The notes under the pieces are model-generated. The model did not search any database. It was not told the origin of the DNA and saw only the letters and a list, made by a program, of their open reading frames with translations. The translations under genes and the position numbers were made by a program. From positions 896,001 through 960,000 of the forward strand of contig JADLSH010000379.1 of NCBI GenBank assembly GCA_016169945.1: DNA of 64,000 nt. The letters are read 5' to 3'. Origin of the DNA: Trachythela sp. YZ-2020. Lineage: Eukaryota; Cnidaria; Anthozoa; Malacalcyonacea; Clavulariidae. Of the stretch, positions 1 to 10,721 are shown in pieces; position 1 is the stretch's first letter, and each line of letters begins with the position of its first letter.

Positions 1-108
1 TTATTTCGGTCATATAGTAATGTCTCTACAACATTGTTCACAATCTTATAAAATGTGGAGTACCGCAAGGGTCAATCCTTGGTCCATTGTTTTTTCTTAT
101 TTATATTA

Positions 109-1334
109 CAGGTGTGACGAACTCTGAACCGTATTAGATATAATGGCTAATAGCTATATTTAGAGTTAGTAAGTAACATAACCATATATGGTATAATTGC
201 ATGACTAATGTTGTTATTGTACAAGAGACGGTGGGAGAGATAGGTTTTAGACAAGGTTTTGAGACAAGTGAATACAGTATTGTATTTTCGTACTTTATAA
301 TAAATATTTAAAATCAAGAGTGAGGAATTGTATATCGAGGACAACTTTGGTATACAGGTGTATGTACCACAGAATACCACAGTACCACAGAATACCAGTC
401 TTATTTATTGATCTTATAAAATTTGGAGGAAACATACTATATACTTTTTTTTTGTGAATATATATTAGTTTAGTTTTAATTGATATATAAAAAACAAAAA
501 ATGAATATTTTCATAAAAATTCTTGAAAATAATCAGGATTAACAAAAAATAACATTCTATGTTTTTGATACTTTTTTCCCGCATAATGCCTGTAAAATTT
601 GAAAGTTTAAAAATAAGTTTGCAAACCAGTATAATTTAGGTTGATCACTACTTTTTCTATGCAACACAACATTATTACTATACAGGAATCACACCGAGGA
701 ATAAATTTTACCATTGAAAAACTGAATTTTTCAAAATTATTGATAAACCTGGTATACTTTGGTTACACCACTGGTATGCTGTAATGATTTTAGTGTTTAC
801 CTTTCACTAAATTAAGTTAGCAATATCAGTATAGTATTATCACACAACATGACACACCAAATCCTGGTACAATTTGATAAACCGTTGCCAGGGCCGTCCT
901 CAGAAAATGTATCAGGGGGGGGGGTGTAAGGTCCTTTCAACCGACTGACTAACGAACTTGTACCGACTACATTGCTGTTAGTCATCAAAAATATTTTTGT
1001 CTGCCGACTAAAATAGCACTTCTGCCGACTGAAACTCCAAATACAATTTCTGGGGGGGGGGGGTGTGACACCCCCCAAACCCCCCCGTAGGTCCGGCCCT
1101 GACCGTTGCTTATTTATCTCCGCACTGGTATTCTGTGGTACATTAGAGTTTGTTCCACAGAATGTTCAATTAAAAAAAAATATTGAAGTCTATGAAATCT
1201 AGCCCAAAAACCCCCAGGAAGAAAAAATATATCGATAAACTATACTAAAAAATATTAAGAAGCCACATTATATATATTTGACAAAAGATATGGAACATGT
1301 AAATTTTTGTGGTGTTCTGTGGTACATACACCTG
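109..1334. mobile_element. 1.2-kb DNA element inserted at TA inside the LINE
   Basis: The LINE frame stops at ...TATATTA (107-108) and resumes after TA at 1335-1336. Removing 109-1336 (element plus one TA copy) restores a continuous reverse-transcriptase frame. Both ends begin with CAGGTGT on their own strand. The right end reads as the reverse complement of CAGGTGTATGTACCACAGAA, and the same motif recurs internally at about 353-373. The TA duplication points to a Tc1/mariner-type non-autonomous element; no transposase is visible. The internal copy of the terminal motif suggests that two related elements may be fused. Confidence 0.7.
889..1101. mobile_element. Nested hAT-type MITE, 213 bp
   Basis: The element begins CAGGGCCG and ends CGGCCCTG. 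It is flanked on both sides by the 8-bp direct repeat ACCGTTGC (881-888 and 1102-1109). Eight-bp duplications with CAGGG-type ends are characteristic of hAT transposons. Internally it has G and C homopolymer runs and no coding capacity. It sits inside the TA-flanked element, which itself sits inside the LINE. Confidence 0.85.
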
Positions 1335-1486
1335 TAATGATCTTTGTAATGCATCAGATATTGTTGAACTGATTTTATTTGCTGATGACACAAATACTTT
1401 CTCTCATAACAACCTGCCTCTCTTGATGAATACAATTAATACTGAAATGAATAAATTATCTGAATGCTCCAGGGCTAATAAATTAT

Positions 1487-2008
1487 TACCCAGAGGCTCT
1501 TAAAGAACGGCGAGGCAAAATAACGGCGAGACGAAATAAATACGAGGCGAAAGAGCTTCTGGTCAAATCGATTGCGAATCTCACTTCCATACTTGATTAG
1601 GTTCAGAATCTGAACCTCGCATGTGATTGGCTGTTTGTAAAAACATGTCAAACCGGAGTATTCATGCTTGATGTTATATGTAAACAACGAGTTTGAGTGT
1701 TTCATCAGGGGATCCAAACACGAGAAAACGGTATGAAACACGAGCGCGAGTGTTTTATTGTTTTCGAGTGTTTGGTCCCCTGATGAAACACGAGAAACGA
1801 GTTGTTTACACAACATCTCAAACAAACCAGTATTTAAAGAGAAATTCAACGCGAAAGTCGAGTTAATTTATGGGTGTTTATTACCGTGGTATCAAGACAA
1901 CGATACGGTGGTGATTTCCTTTGTGTTTTGCTTATGAATTATTAATGAGTTTGAGATTTGCTTGATCACGGTTTGACCGTTCTTTAAGAGCCTCTGGAAC
2001 CAGGGTAT
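1487..2008. mobile_element. Second class II insertion in the LINE, 522 bp
   Basis: The ends are inverted copies around AGAGGCTCTTAAAGAACGG: left at about 1491-1510, right at about 1976-1996. The terminal bases are TACCC and the reverse complement of the same bases. An 8-bp direct repeat TAAATTAT flanks it at 79-86 past position 1400 (1479-1486) and at 2009-2016. This indicates a hAT-like non-autonomous element. The interior has GAAACACGAG-type inverted repeats around 1695-1805, and a block at 1825-1920 that recurs in reverse orientation at about 30766-30880. Confidence 0.7.
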
Positions 2009-2208
2009 TAAATTATCAATTAATGCTAAAAAATCGAATTACATGATATTTAGATCAAGACAAAAAAGGCAATTATTTGAAATTATCTTTGGAAATAGAT
2101 AATCATAAGATTCACCAAGTAAATGAAGTAAACTGGATGAATATTTGACGTGGAAACCCCACATTTCGCATGTCGTTAGCAAAATCTCTAAGTCGGTAGG
2201 AATTATAT

Positions 2209-2718
2209 ATGTCAAGTTTTTGCTTTTCTAAGTCAGCATTACGTTCGCTCTATTATGCTCTTGTCTATCCTTATCTGCAATACTGTATTACTGTATGGGG
2301 TTCAACTTATCCTTCCAATTTAAATCGTGTTTCATTAATTCAAAAGCGTGTTATTAGAGTTATTAGTAAGGAGGCATTTGATGCACACACTGATCCCATT
2401 TTTAAAGAATTATCTATTTTGAAATTTTCTGATGTCTACTTACTTCAGCCAGGAACATTTATGTATAAATACAAAAATAACTTACTACCTCTTAGTTTTG
2501 ATAACTTTTTTATAAAAATAAATCAAATTCACAAATACAACACGCGCGGATCTAAGCTATACTATACTCCTACTTGTAGAACAAAAATTCGACAGTTTAC
2601 CGCTAATTATCGAGGTCCATTATTTTTTAACACACTTAGCTCGGATATTTGTGGTGCTTCAACTGTGTCTTTGTTTCAGTCAAAACTAAAAATATACTTA
2701 TCTACTAATAATTTGTAA
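2209..2718 (+). pseudogene. LINE ORF2 C-terminal fragment
   Basis: This open stretch of 169 codons is the typical C-terminal end of a LINE reverse transcriptase. It has LYYALVYPYLQYCITVWGST near its start, then a QKRVIRVI basic stretch, an HTDPIFKELSILK segment, FMYKYKNNLLP, and an NTRGS motif near the middle. It is a decayed remnant, because the frame upstream is broken by stops between 2100 and 2208. There is no sign that it is expressed separately; the Met at 2209 is simply the first in the open frame. Confidence 0.85.
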
Positions 2719-3058
2719 ATATTCGGCGTTACTGTACTAATATTGTGTGTGAGTTTTTGTAATTATATATTTATTTGGTATTATTGTAAGTTAGTTTTTA
2801 TGTATTGTCTCACTCTAGTGTAGTTTGTATTTGCTGTTTGTTTAGTTAAGAGGGGCCCAAAGTCTTCATGGTTTTTATTTGGGTCTCCTCGCCACTTTAT
2901 ATATGTATTTATTTTTGTGTAATTATGTAATTTGTTGTGGCAAACATTAAAATTCAATTCAAATTCAAATATATTTCCTTATTAAAGTGTATCTTTCCTA
3001 CTTTCCAAAAGTTTATAAAAGTTTCTTGCAAAAGTTTATATGTTTTAAAGATAACGGT

Positions 3059-3207
3059 TTAAGGTGGCCCCCTACAGTTCTGTAAAACTATGTGTACTTT
3101 TCAGTAACTTTCGCTTTCAACCAAATTTTCATCAGATACACTTATGACAGGGCAAAATGAACAGATCGTGTTTCAAACTGTACTATAACTGTAGGGAGCC
3201 ACCTTAA
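3059..3207. mobile_element. TTAA-flanked MITE, about 149 bp
   Basis: It starts TTAAGGTGGCCCCCTACAG and ends with the inverted copy CTGTAGGGAGCCACCTTAA. Both termini are TTAA, the target used by piggyBac-type elements. There is no coding capacity. Confidence 0.7.
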
Positions 3208-3215
3208 GACACATT

Positions 3216-3460
3216 AGGGCCATTTATACGGGAGAAAATAAGTCGCGACTTACATAAGACGCGCCTTATATAAGACGCGAACACACTCGTATAAATGCTC
3301 AAATTCTAATAAGTCGCGACTTATTGTGTAACACTGAACCCCTGTTCTTATTTAAGTCGCGACTTACTAGAATTTGACCATTTATACGAGTGTGTTCGCG
3401 TCTTATATAAGACGCGTCTTGTGTAAGTCGCGACTTATTTTCTCCCGTATAAATGGCCCT
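3216..3460. mobile_element. Foldback MITE rich in AAGTCGCGACTT palindromes
   Basis: The terminal inverted repeats run about 36 bp, beginning AGGGCCATTTATACGGGAGA. ATT flanks both ends (3213-3215 and 3461-3463). The interior carries four copies of the perfect palindrome AAGTCGCGACTT and several TAAGACGCG palindromes, so nearly the whole element can fold on itself. Confidence 0.75.
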
Positions 3461-3466
3461 ATTGTC

Positions 3467-5235
3467 ATTGAACATTCTAGCTACGAAGCCAAAATACATG
3501 AAAAAATTACAATCCGCGCGTCTTCATGTTAAAAATGAAAATTTAAATAGATTTTAAAAGCCAATTTTCATTAGAAAAAGTACACAAAGCGTTGCATGGA
3601 AACATATTTAAAAGCTGGCTGCAAAATAGCGTGAAGGCGAACAGCCGTGGATCAATTTGTCCTTGTTTAAACTCAAGCTATAAGAGCTGAATAATTTAGT
3701 TCGATAATTTGCACTACTTTTCTCTCAAGTTTCAGCGCGTTTTAGCCTTTTACGGATAATAACTTATATGTTGTCAAAAAACGTTTGTTGCTACAGGCAA
3801 CAACACGCGTCAGCACGATTCTGATTGGTTACACGACGGATAAATACATATTGCGGTGCTCTGGTAATGCTTTGAATACATTAAATATTAATCATGTTAA
3901 ATATGCTTTCGGAGTAGTACATCTACTGCGAAGGTCATATAACGCAGCAAAACTTGTTGCGAATTTGATATAACTGTTTAAATTTCAACTTAAAATACTC
4001 TTTTCGAAAATGTCCGTTATAATTCGAATGATTTTATCATGCTTCATAACACTGGTAAGCTGTCGTTATTGCTAATGTAAATAGATTCAATTCTATTACA
4101 GAATAGAGATAAGATACTGTGCGACTTCCAAGACAAGCGTCAAGTCGTCACCAAAATATTTTGTGCATTTAAATTGGATAAAACTCGCTGTTGGATCAAC
4201 GAATAGAGCGGCAGTGTAGAAATCCGAAGATGCGAGTTTGAATCCACGACATTTTCGTTGTTTTCTGCAGACTGCAGTGTCAAAATTGATATGAAAAGAT
4301 CCTTCCTATCTCTGATAAGATATAACAGTTCTTATCTTACATTGTAATATTGTGTATTTTAAATGCTTTTCTAATTTGAAACTGTATTTTTATTTTTAGT
4401 TTTTGAACGGAAAGCTGACAGAGGCGGCAGGTGGGTTCAGTCGCTTCGCGACGAAAGTAAAACATTGGCAGTTTTTGAAAATTACATTACGCATCTATAT
4501 ACAACCGTTTCATAAAATGCTAATCTAAGTTCCATTATCAATGTTAAAGTAAAACCTTCCCTCGGTTAGAAGTTAGTTTTAAGCCTAAAAAGTTTAAAAT
4601 AAACGCGGTGTTATAGTCCAGTTAAATAAATACGCGGCGCAAAGAGCTATATTATACGTCTTGCTTCACAAAACGTGAACCATATCATTATCGACGATAG
4701 CTACGGGAGAAAAAGCATAACCTTGGATAGTTTTTGAAAATTCCCTTCTTTTATAGATCTAGCTACTTATATGTTCCCAGTGTAAGGTATACAAGCATAA
4801 ACGGTGTATAGTTAAATAAATATAATACGTCTCAGAGAGCTACACTCTGTTTAACAATATGTTTTATGAGCACCTGTTTCAACATAATATAATACATAAT
4901 TTGAACTATTTCATAAAGGAAGCCGCGACTGTTGTTAATATATATGGAAGATTGTAAATACAAATGAACGAATTCTCAACGGATTGGAACTACAGGAATG
5001 AATGTAGTGTTTCGAATCTTTCGTTTTGGCTATCTGTTTTATGTATTTTCGATATTCTTTGCAAAGTTTTACAAGTAGAAGTTCCTACTTAACAATTGCG
5101 TAGTTGCACAGTGATTATATTAATTGAAAAATATAAAGTGACGGGAAGAGCGAAACGAAACGTTTATTTCAATCTTCCCACCAATTCCTGCGGGCTTCAC
5201 TTCCCTCGCGGAAACTTCAAGTAAGCTCTTTGTAA
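3467..5235. other. Intergenic, upstream of the CUB-Ig channel gene
   Basis: No coding region, RNA gene or clear transposon end was recognised. The stretch is AT-rich with only short open frames. It should contain the promoter and probably an upstream exon of the gene that follows, but no core promoter element could be assigned with confidence. Confidence 0.5.
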
Positions 5236-8200
5236 ATGCTTAAGGTGGCTCTGCGGAAGAGAGAAGGAAGTTACCTTTTTCGCTTAGAAACGCGCCGCAT
5301 TTTAATCCCGCGCGTGTCTTCACACATAAAGAAGTGTGCTTATGTATACGCACCGTGCATGAAAATTATATACTATATAAGCGCTTTGGTTACAAGTAAG
5401 GCCCGTTATGGAAACCACGCTACAGTATTCGCATATTTTTTTCATATCTTGCATTTAGCTTGTAATGGAGTGAAACGATTACTGGACAACGAAGGCAGTA
5501 TAGAAAGCCCAGGTATTACCGAAGGAAAGAACTACCCGACAGATCAGACATGTAACTGGGTAATATTTGGACCCAGTGGCTCTACAGTTTCCCTCACGTT
5601 TGATTCATTCGCGCTAGAAGAAAGTAAAAAATGCGAATTCTACGATTATGTTACGATTAAAGAGAGATGCACGGGGACGTCATCGATATCTGATAACCTG
5701 GGCGATAGAACTGATGGATATTGTGGGAACTTTATGCCCCCAATGATCAACTCGACTTGCAATGAACTTCATATCAAGTTCTATTCTGATGACAGCGACA
5801 CGGCTAGTGGCTTTAGCGCGAAATATAAGATACACAAAGATTCAGGTGGGTTGAGCTGAATGTTGTGCAAGTGGTAAGACAACACAACACGACACGACAC
5901 GACACGACACGGCACAACACAACACAGCACAGCACAGCACAGCAGCACAACACAGCACAAGCTTGAACTGACGAAACAAATAACTTAAACACAAATTCTT
6001 CAATATATTAACAGAGGCCCCAATGATAACCAGCTTTGGGGATAAAGACAACAACAGAAAGCTAACCAAGAAAGCAACCGAATCATTTACCTTTCATTGT
6101 CGCGTCTACGGTCATCCTCGCCCCCGACGTTACTGGGGCCGAGTAGATAGACAGCCATTGCCTGTTGACGCCATCGATGATAACAATGGCACGCTGACCA
6201 TTCCGTACCTACGATATCCTGAGGACAGTGGAGAATACATGTGTGTGGCAAACAATACCTGGGGAGAGGATCGCGCCAATGCAATGTTGGAAGTGACACG
6301 TAAGATTATTGTGTTGTTTTAGATTGTTCATAATTATGTGCCACGCTTCTAGGCAACGTCTCTGGCCATACAATAATAAATCTATTATTTTCACAGCAAA
6401 ATGCCACTGTCCACCCAACATAACAACCAACTGGTTCCACATCCCACCCTTTGTGATCCAGGCGAAAAACAGCGAGCATCCTTCGGGAATATTTCCAATT
6501 CTGATCGACAAAATGATAGACAAATGTTGCGGAAACTGCAGTAAGGGTCATGGCATATCGCACATTAAATACGAGACCCCTAAAGAATCCTTGAATGAAG
6601 TTAAGAACACGATCACGTCCAAGCAAGTAGTCCACCTTTCCTTCCCGATCGCAGGCAAAGAAACTGACGAAGATTACAAGGTGGGTTGGTTGGTTGGTTG
6701 GTAGGTAGGTTGGTAGGTAGGTAAGTAGGTAGATTAGTCAACATTAAAGAACTGTAGTCAAGAACTTAACAGAAACTAAGCTATGCAATCTATTTACAAA
6801 ACCTATGCTGTCTTAAGGGCGAGTACTACAGACCGCTGTTCAGTTCACCTGGCGTCGCAGTTCTGGTAATGAAAGAGGACTCCAGTGAAAGTGCCAAAGC
6901 AATTCTGAACTCGGTTCTTTCTGCCTGGCCTGTACTGATATTGACTCTGGTAATGGCTTGGTTGGCTGGCATTGCAATGTGGGCATTGGTAAGAAACTAG
7001 GCAGAACTACATAGCTAACTGTAACTACATATTGTGTATTTTATTCATGTGATGAGATTACAGAGCATTGTAAAACGGCTTGTTGACAACTTGCTACAAG
7101 GTTGTTAACTCAACAGACTTGTTACAAGTTGTTCCAACAACTCGTCCTGCAATTCAACAACTTGTCAACAAGTTGTGAAGCACAACCTGGTAGAAAAATG
7201 ACAACATTGTCACAAGCTTGCTACAAGCCTGGTGCGAATGCATCTTGTTGATGTTGACAAGATGTGAGATTTTTACGCGTGTTTTGTGTGTAGTTGATTG
7301 AATTTTTAAAACCTAAGCGAGATCTTTATAATGAACACTGCATGAAACGAAAAATTCGTATTTGTTCTTGAAGGAATGTTTTACTACTCTCCAGTATAAA
7401 CTGACACGAGCATATCTTCATTAGGATACATGGAACAACCCTGATGAATTTCCACGTGCATTTCATATTGGTGTTTTGGAAGGCTTTTGGTGGGCTTTTG
7501 TTACCATGACGACGGTTGGGTGAGAAATTATATTTACTCATTCATCCCAATAGGCGCATCAACTTAGAAAAGCGCAGCGCTGAAAAGCAGTCTTGATACA
7601 AAACAGAGACCTTAAAACCAACATTTGCGTGTGTTTTTCTATAGATACGGTGACCGTTCTCCGAGAGGTTACGCGGCTCGTGTATTTGCTATTTTATGGG
7701 TTCTGGTTGGTCTTGTTGTCATCTCTATAACAACCGGAGTAATAACTACATCTTTGACTGCTATAACACTCAGCACTGATCTTAAATTGTACGGAGCCAA
7801 GGTTAGATATATGTCAATACTCTAGGATGCTTTCAGTAAGTGGAACGGTGCAGCACAGATGCTCAACTTTAAAGAAAGTTGACATTATGTAATCAAGGGT
7901 AAAACTGAATTTACAAGAGCAATTTTATATTCTTTTGTTCTGGAAAAAAATGATTTATTTTTTATTTCAGATTGGCGCGCTTACAAACTCCACAGAATAT
8001 CGTATGGGCGTGAAAAAGAACTCTGATGTTTTTGGTAGGTTTCTGTTCTAAGTAGTAAAACCTTCAAGAACTACTGTTAACATAACAAGACTTTTGGTAG
8101 AGCGTTGACTGACTCTTTTCACATAAGTGTCAAGAGCCCACCAGCCACAATCGAACAACCCACGATCTCAGAGGTGAAAGACGCTTGTTCTGACGACCGC

Positions 8201-9942
8201 CCCACCGAAGCCCCTCTAATTCACTGACACTTCTATCATGACTCTAACCAACTTCTAACCACCCCTTTGCAGAATTCAGCGAGCTCGGACCAATGTTCAG
8301 TGCCTTGGAAAGCCGCGAACTAGATGGTATACTCCTGGACAGTTTTGTTGCAGGTGCAAATCGTGGCATGATTTCCTCTAATATTCGTGTGAATAAGATT
8401 ATCTCGTACGACTCTTCTTACGGGATCGTGTTTCGCGAGATGATGGGAAGTAAAGAACTACAGCATTGTTTTAATAACTATGTCTCGAACAAGAAAGGCG
8501 AAATATCGACTATTGTCGATGACAACACCTCACCAGTTAAGGTAAATCATGAAATATTTACAAACAATGAACATTTTGGTTATGCCTAATATGTCCGTAT
8601 ACCTTCGACTCTCATTTGTCCCATAAGTTACGCATTGGTGAGATAAGGTTTCTAAAGAACGAAGAAATACAATAATCATTGTATCTAATAACCTATACGT
8701 GACGCATTAGTGCGATAAGATTTGCTAAGAACGAGGCATTATACATATAGTCTATTAGCATACATGCAGTTATATGCTAGTTTGGCCTGTATAATTGATA
8801 CAAAGTTTTTAAAGAACAGGGCTCAAAATAACGGTCCACTTTTAAACCTCGCCGGTCATTTTGACCGGCCACATTTTCATGCCTTCCGCTAGAATTTTAA
8901 ATCCTTATTTTATGATAAAGATTTCTCCGAAAGCACTACAGTAACACTGATAACGTCGCCTATTCACCTAAATACGCGGTGATTGCTAACGTCTTGAGCG
9001 TTTAGAACGTCACCGTGAAACAATAAAAGGGATGTCTCTGAACAAGTTCTTATGATTTGTTTCACTGTTAGTATATGCGTATTAGTGACCGGTCAAAAAC
9101 AGATTTTGACCGAGCTAAAATCAAGCTGACCGGTCATTTTGACCGGAGACCTATAGGCCGTTATTTTGAGCCCTGAAGAACGAGGCTTAACAGAAGATTT
9201 AAGGTAATTAAAGAGAGGTTGCATAGGCGCCTTAACAAGAACGTGTTATATTTAAGAACGTGTTATATTTAAGAACGTGTTATATTTAAGAACGTGTTAT
9301 ATTTAAGAACGTGTTATATTTAAGAACGTGTTATATTTAAGAACGTGTTTTCTCTTATTTTAGGAGCCCAAGAAGAGTGCATCAGAAGAAATAGCCTCAG
9401 GTCTATTTGACGCAGAAACACCGATGTTTAAGAATGCTTTGTACTCTTGTATCGGGATGTTGTTGTTTTTTTCGGCTTGTGGCCTGATCTGGGACTATGG
9501 CTATCGAAGACACTTCAAAAAGAGCAACACTGAATTCGGTATGTTTTTGTCAGATCTATATGTGCCCTCGCGAACTTTACTCGACCAATTTTAAACTTAA
9601 ACAGGGTCTGAACGGAATGACTACTGACGGAGGGAGTCAAGAGATTTCGTGGGGCCCGGGGCAAAATGTGCCTTGCAGGGGGCTCCTGTGACGTCATATT
9701 TTTCAAGCATCAAGAACAATATTGTTATTTTATCCTAACACGTCACATTTTCTCATACAGATGACCTAGCATTGCTGGCAGGGCCTGGCTACGAGACAGT
9801 CAAGTCCAATATGGAACTGTTGGACACATTGATGCAGGAAGTTCAAGACTTTAACGATGTTTGGACGGAGAAACTTGATGAGATTATGATAAAACATGAC
9901 GCGGAATACAGACAGTTTTCTCAACATCAGGCAAAGTCGTAA
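5236..9942 (+). CDS. CUB-Ig ionotropic-glutamate-receptor-like channel with K+ filter
   Basis: Predicted ligand-gated ion channel of the plasma membrane. Exons: 5236-5845, 6015-6299, 6397-6680, 6818-6988, 7425-7519, 7645-7801, 7971-8034, 8273-8541, 9364-9538, 9761-9942; all junctions keep phase, giving 763 residues. Order: CUB domain (about 76-200, with CEFYDYVTIKE and a Cys ladder); I-set Ig (about 206-297, DSGEYMCVAN); S1-like lobe (300-425, starting KCHCPPN); TM1 (429-450); pore helix and filter TVGYGD (480-485); TM2 (494-519); S2-like lobe (535-645, with DGILLDSF); TM3 (670-689); short cytoplasmic tail. This is the GluR0-type iGluR layout, with a potassium-selective filter and CUB-Ig in place of the usual amino-terminal domain. 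The first 75 residues are doubtful: a good acceptor ends at 5458 (GCATTTAG), so the true signal-peptide exon may lie upstream. The S1 lobe lacks the usual glutamate-binding Arg motif, so the ligand is unknown. Confidence 0.85.
5876..5960. repeat. CACGA/CACAA/CAGCA microsatellite in intron 1
   Basis: Five-base units CACGA, CACAA and CACAG follow one another for about 85 bp, about 30 bases after the first donor site of the CUB-Ig channel gene. The same type of array recurs at 16164-16335 and 17608-17704. Confidence 0.9.
6681..6735. repeat. GGTT/GGTA microsatellite abutting a donor site
   Basis: Tetranucleotides GGTT then GGTA run directly from the donor AAG|GTGGGT that ends the S1 exon, so the 5' splice site is the first unit of the array. 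Several GGT steps look like alternative donors. Confidence 0.85.
7078..7265. repeat. CAACTTGTTACAAG-type dispersed repeat
   Basis: Overlapping copies of CAACTTGT, ACAAGTTGT and TGTCAACAAG in both orientations form a foldback-rich segment in an intron. The same vocabulary recurs at 19810-20165, 33640-33935 and 54130-54415, so this is one dispersed family. Confidence 0.6.
8817..9175. mobile_element. CAGGGCTC-ended MITE, copy 1
   Basis: The ends are CAGGGCTCAAAATAACGG and its inverted copy. Inside, GACCGGTCATTTTGACCGG-type motifs repeat. It lies in an intron of the CUB-Ig channel gene. A second copy in the opposite orientation is at 42450-42845 in a CoREST intron. The CAGGG termini suggest a hAT-like source, but no matching 8-bp duplication could be found here. 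Confidence 0.75.
9236..9353. repeat. 17-bp tandem repeat, seven copies
   Basis: The unit AAGAACGTGTTATATTT starts at 9237, 9254, 9271, 9288, 9305, 9322 and 9339, almost without variation. The array ends about 10 bases before the acceptor TTATTTTAG at 9363, so it occupies the branch-point region of the intron before the TM3 exon. Confidence 0.95.
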
Positions 9943-10721
9943 ACATCTTCTTTACCCAGTATTTATATGTATCTTAACTTCACATTTTTAATACCATCTG
10001 TGGTTTTTAACAGATGCTTTAATGTAATTACTATGTACCATGTTTAGTTTATATAATAACTTTTTACGCACGATTTTTCCATCATTGAAATAGCACAAAT
10101 TCAAGCAACATTTTAGGGCAGCCAATAGCAAAAGCTGCGCAGTTCTATGCAAAGTTTGTTCATGTTCCAACTGCTCAAAATGGCCTGATGTATTTGTTTC
10201 TAACATACATTATATAACGGATTTAATGGCACCGTTTATTAAGATGATTCGCTGTAGAGCAAAATAACGCAGTCAATAATAAGCTGCGCTGCATGTCTGT
10301 GAGTTTAGGAAAACTGTTTATCACCTACAAATTCCTGAACGTTTAAAGATTTGATATTTAAATCATATTACCTGGTTTAGTTATATACATATTGATATTG
10401 AGTATAACAGTTTATTTGAATTTAATTCTTTATTTTCGTTGCTAGACAAGTATTAGCTTCAGGTTAATACAAATAATTTGCGTAGATTTCCTATAGTAAC
10501 ATAAGATTATTGTGTAATATTTGCATCACTATATCGTTACTCATTATTGATAATTAAACTTAGTAATAATATTAATTAATATGTAAATAATATAACTCAA
10601 TTCACATGCATGTATATATGTAGTTTGAAGAATGAAACTTTTTCATTAAAAGTAGACACACAAAGAAATGCGTGATATTTTGCTAGTTTGGATCTGATAT
10701 TATATACACTCATACTTTATA
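9943..10721. other. 3' flank of the channel gene
   Basis: AT-rich sequence holding the expected 3' untranslated region of the channel gene. No further gene was recognised. Confidence 0.5.

Larger units (their letters stand above)
1..2970 (+). mobile_element. LINE (non-LTR retrotransposon) 3' remnant, inactive
   Basis: Pieces of a reverse transcriptase are readable in order. About 30-108 gives the palm motif GVPQGSILGP followed by LFFLIYI. The frame resumes at 1335 with NDLCNASDIVELILFADDTN, which holds the catalytic FADD box. From 2010 onward comes the thumb/C-terminal region, ending in the piece at 2209-2718. The 3' end is an AT-rich tail of repeated TTCAA-type units near 2945-2970. The breaks are explained by insertions at 109-1334 and 1487-2008, plus frame changes around 2100-2210. 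The domain order and the C-terminal region fit the CR1/Jockey/I group of LINEs; the exact clade cannot be assigned by eye. The 5' part lies beyond the left edge. Confidence 0.85.

Noticed and set aside
6087..6635. Minus-strand frames opposite the Ig and S1 exons
   Set aside because: Shadows of the plus-strand gene, which has better domain and splice evidence.
9236..9353. Possible CRISPR-like array
   Set aside because: Units are contiguous 17-bp tandem repeats without spacers, in a eukaryotic intron.
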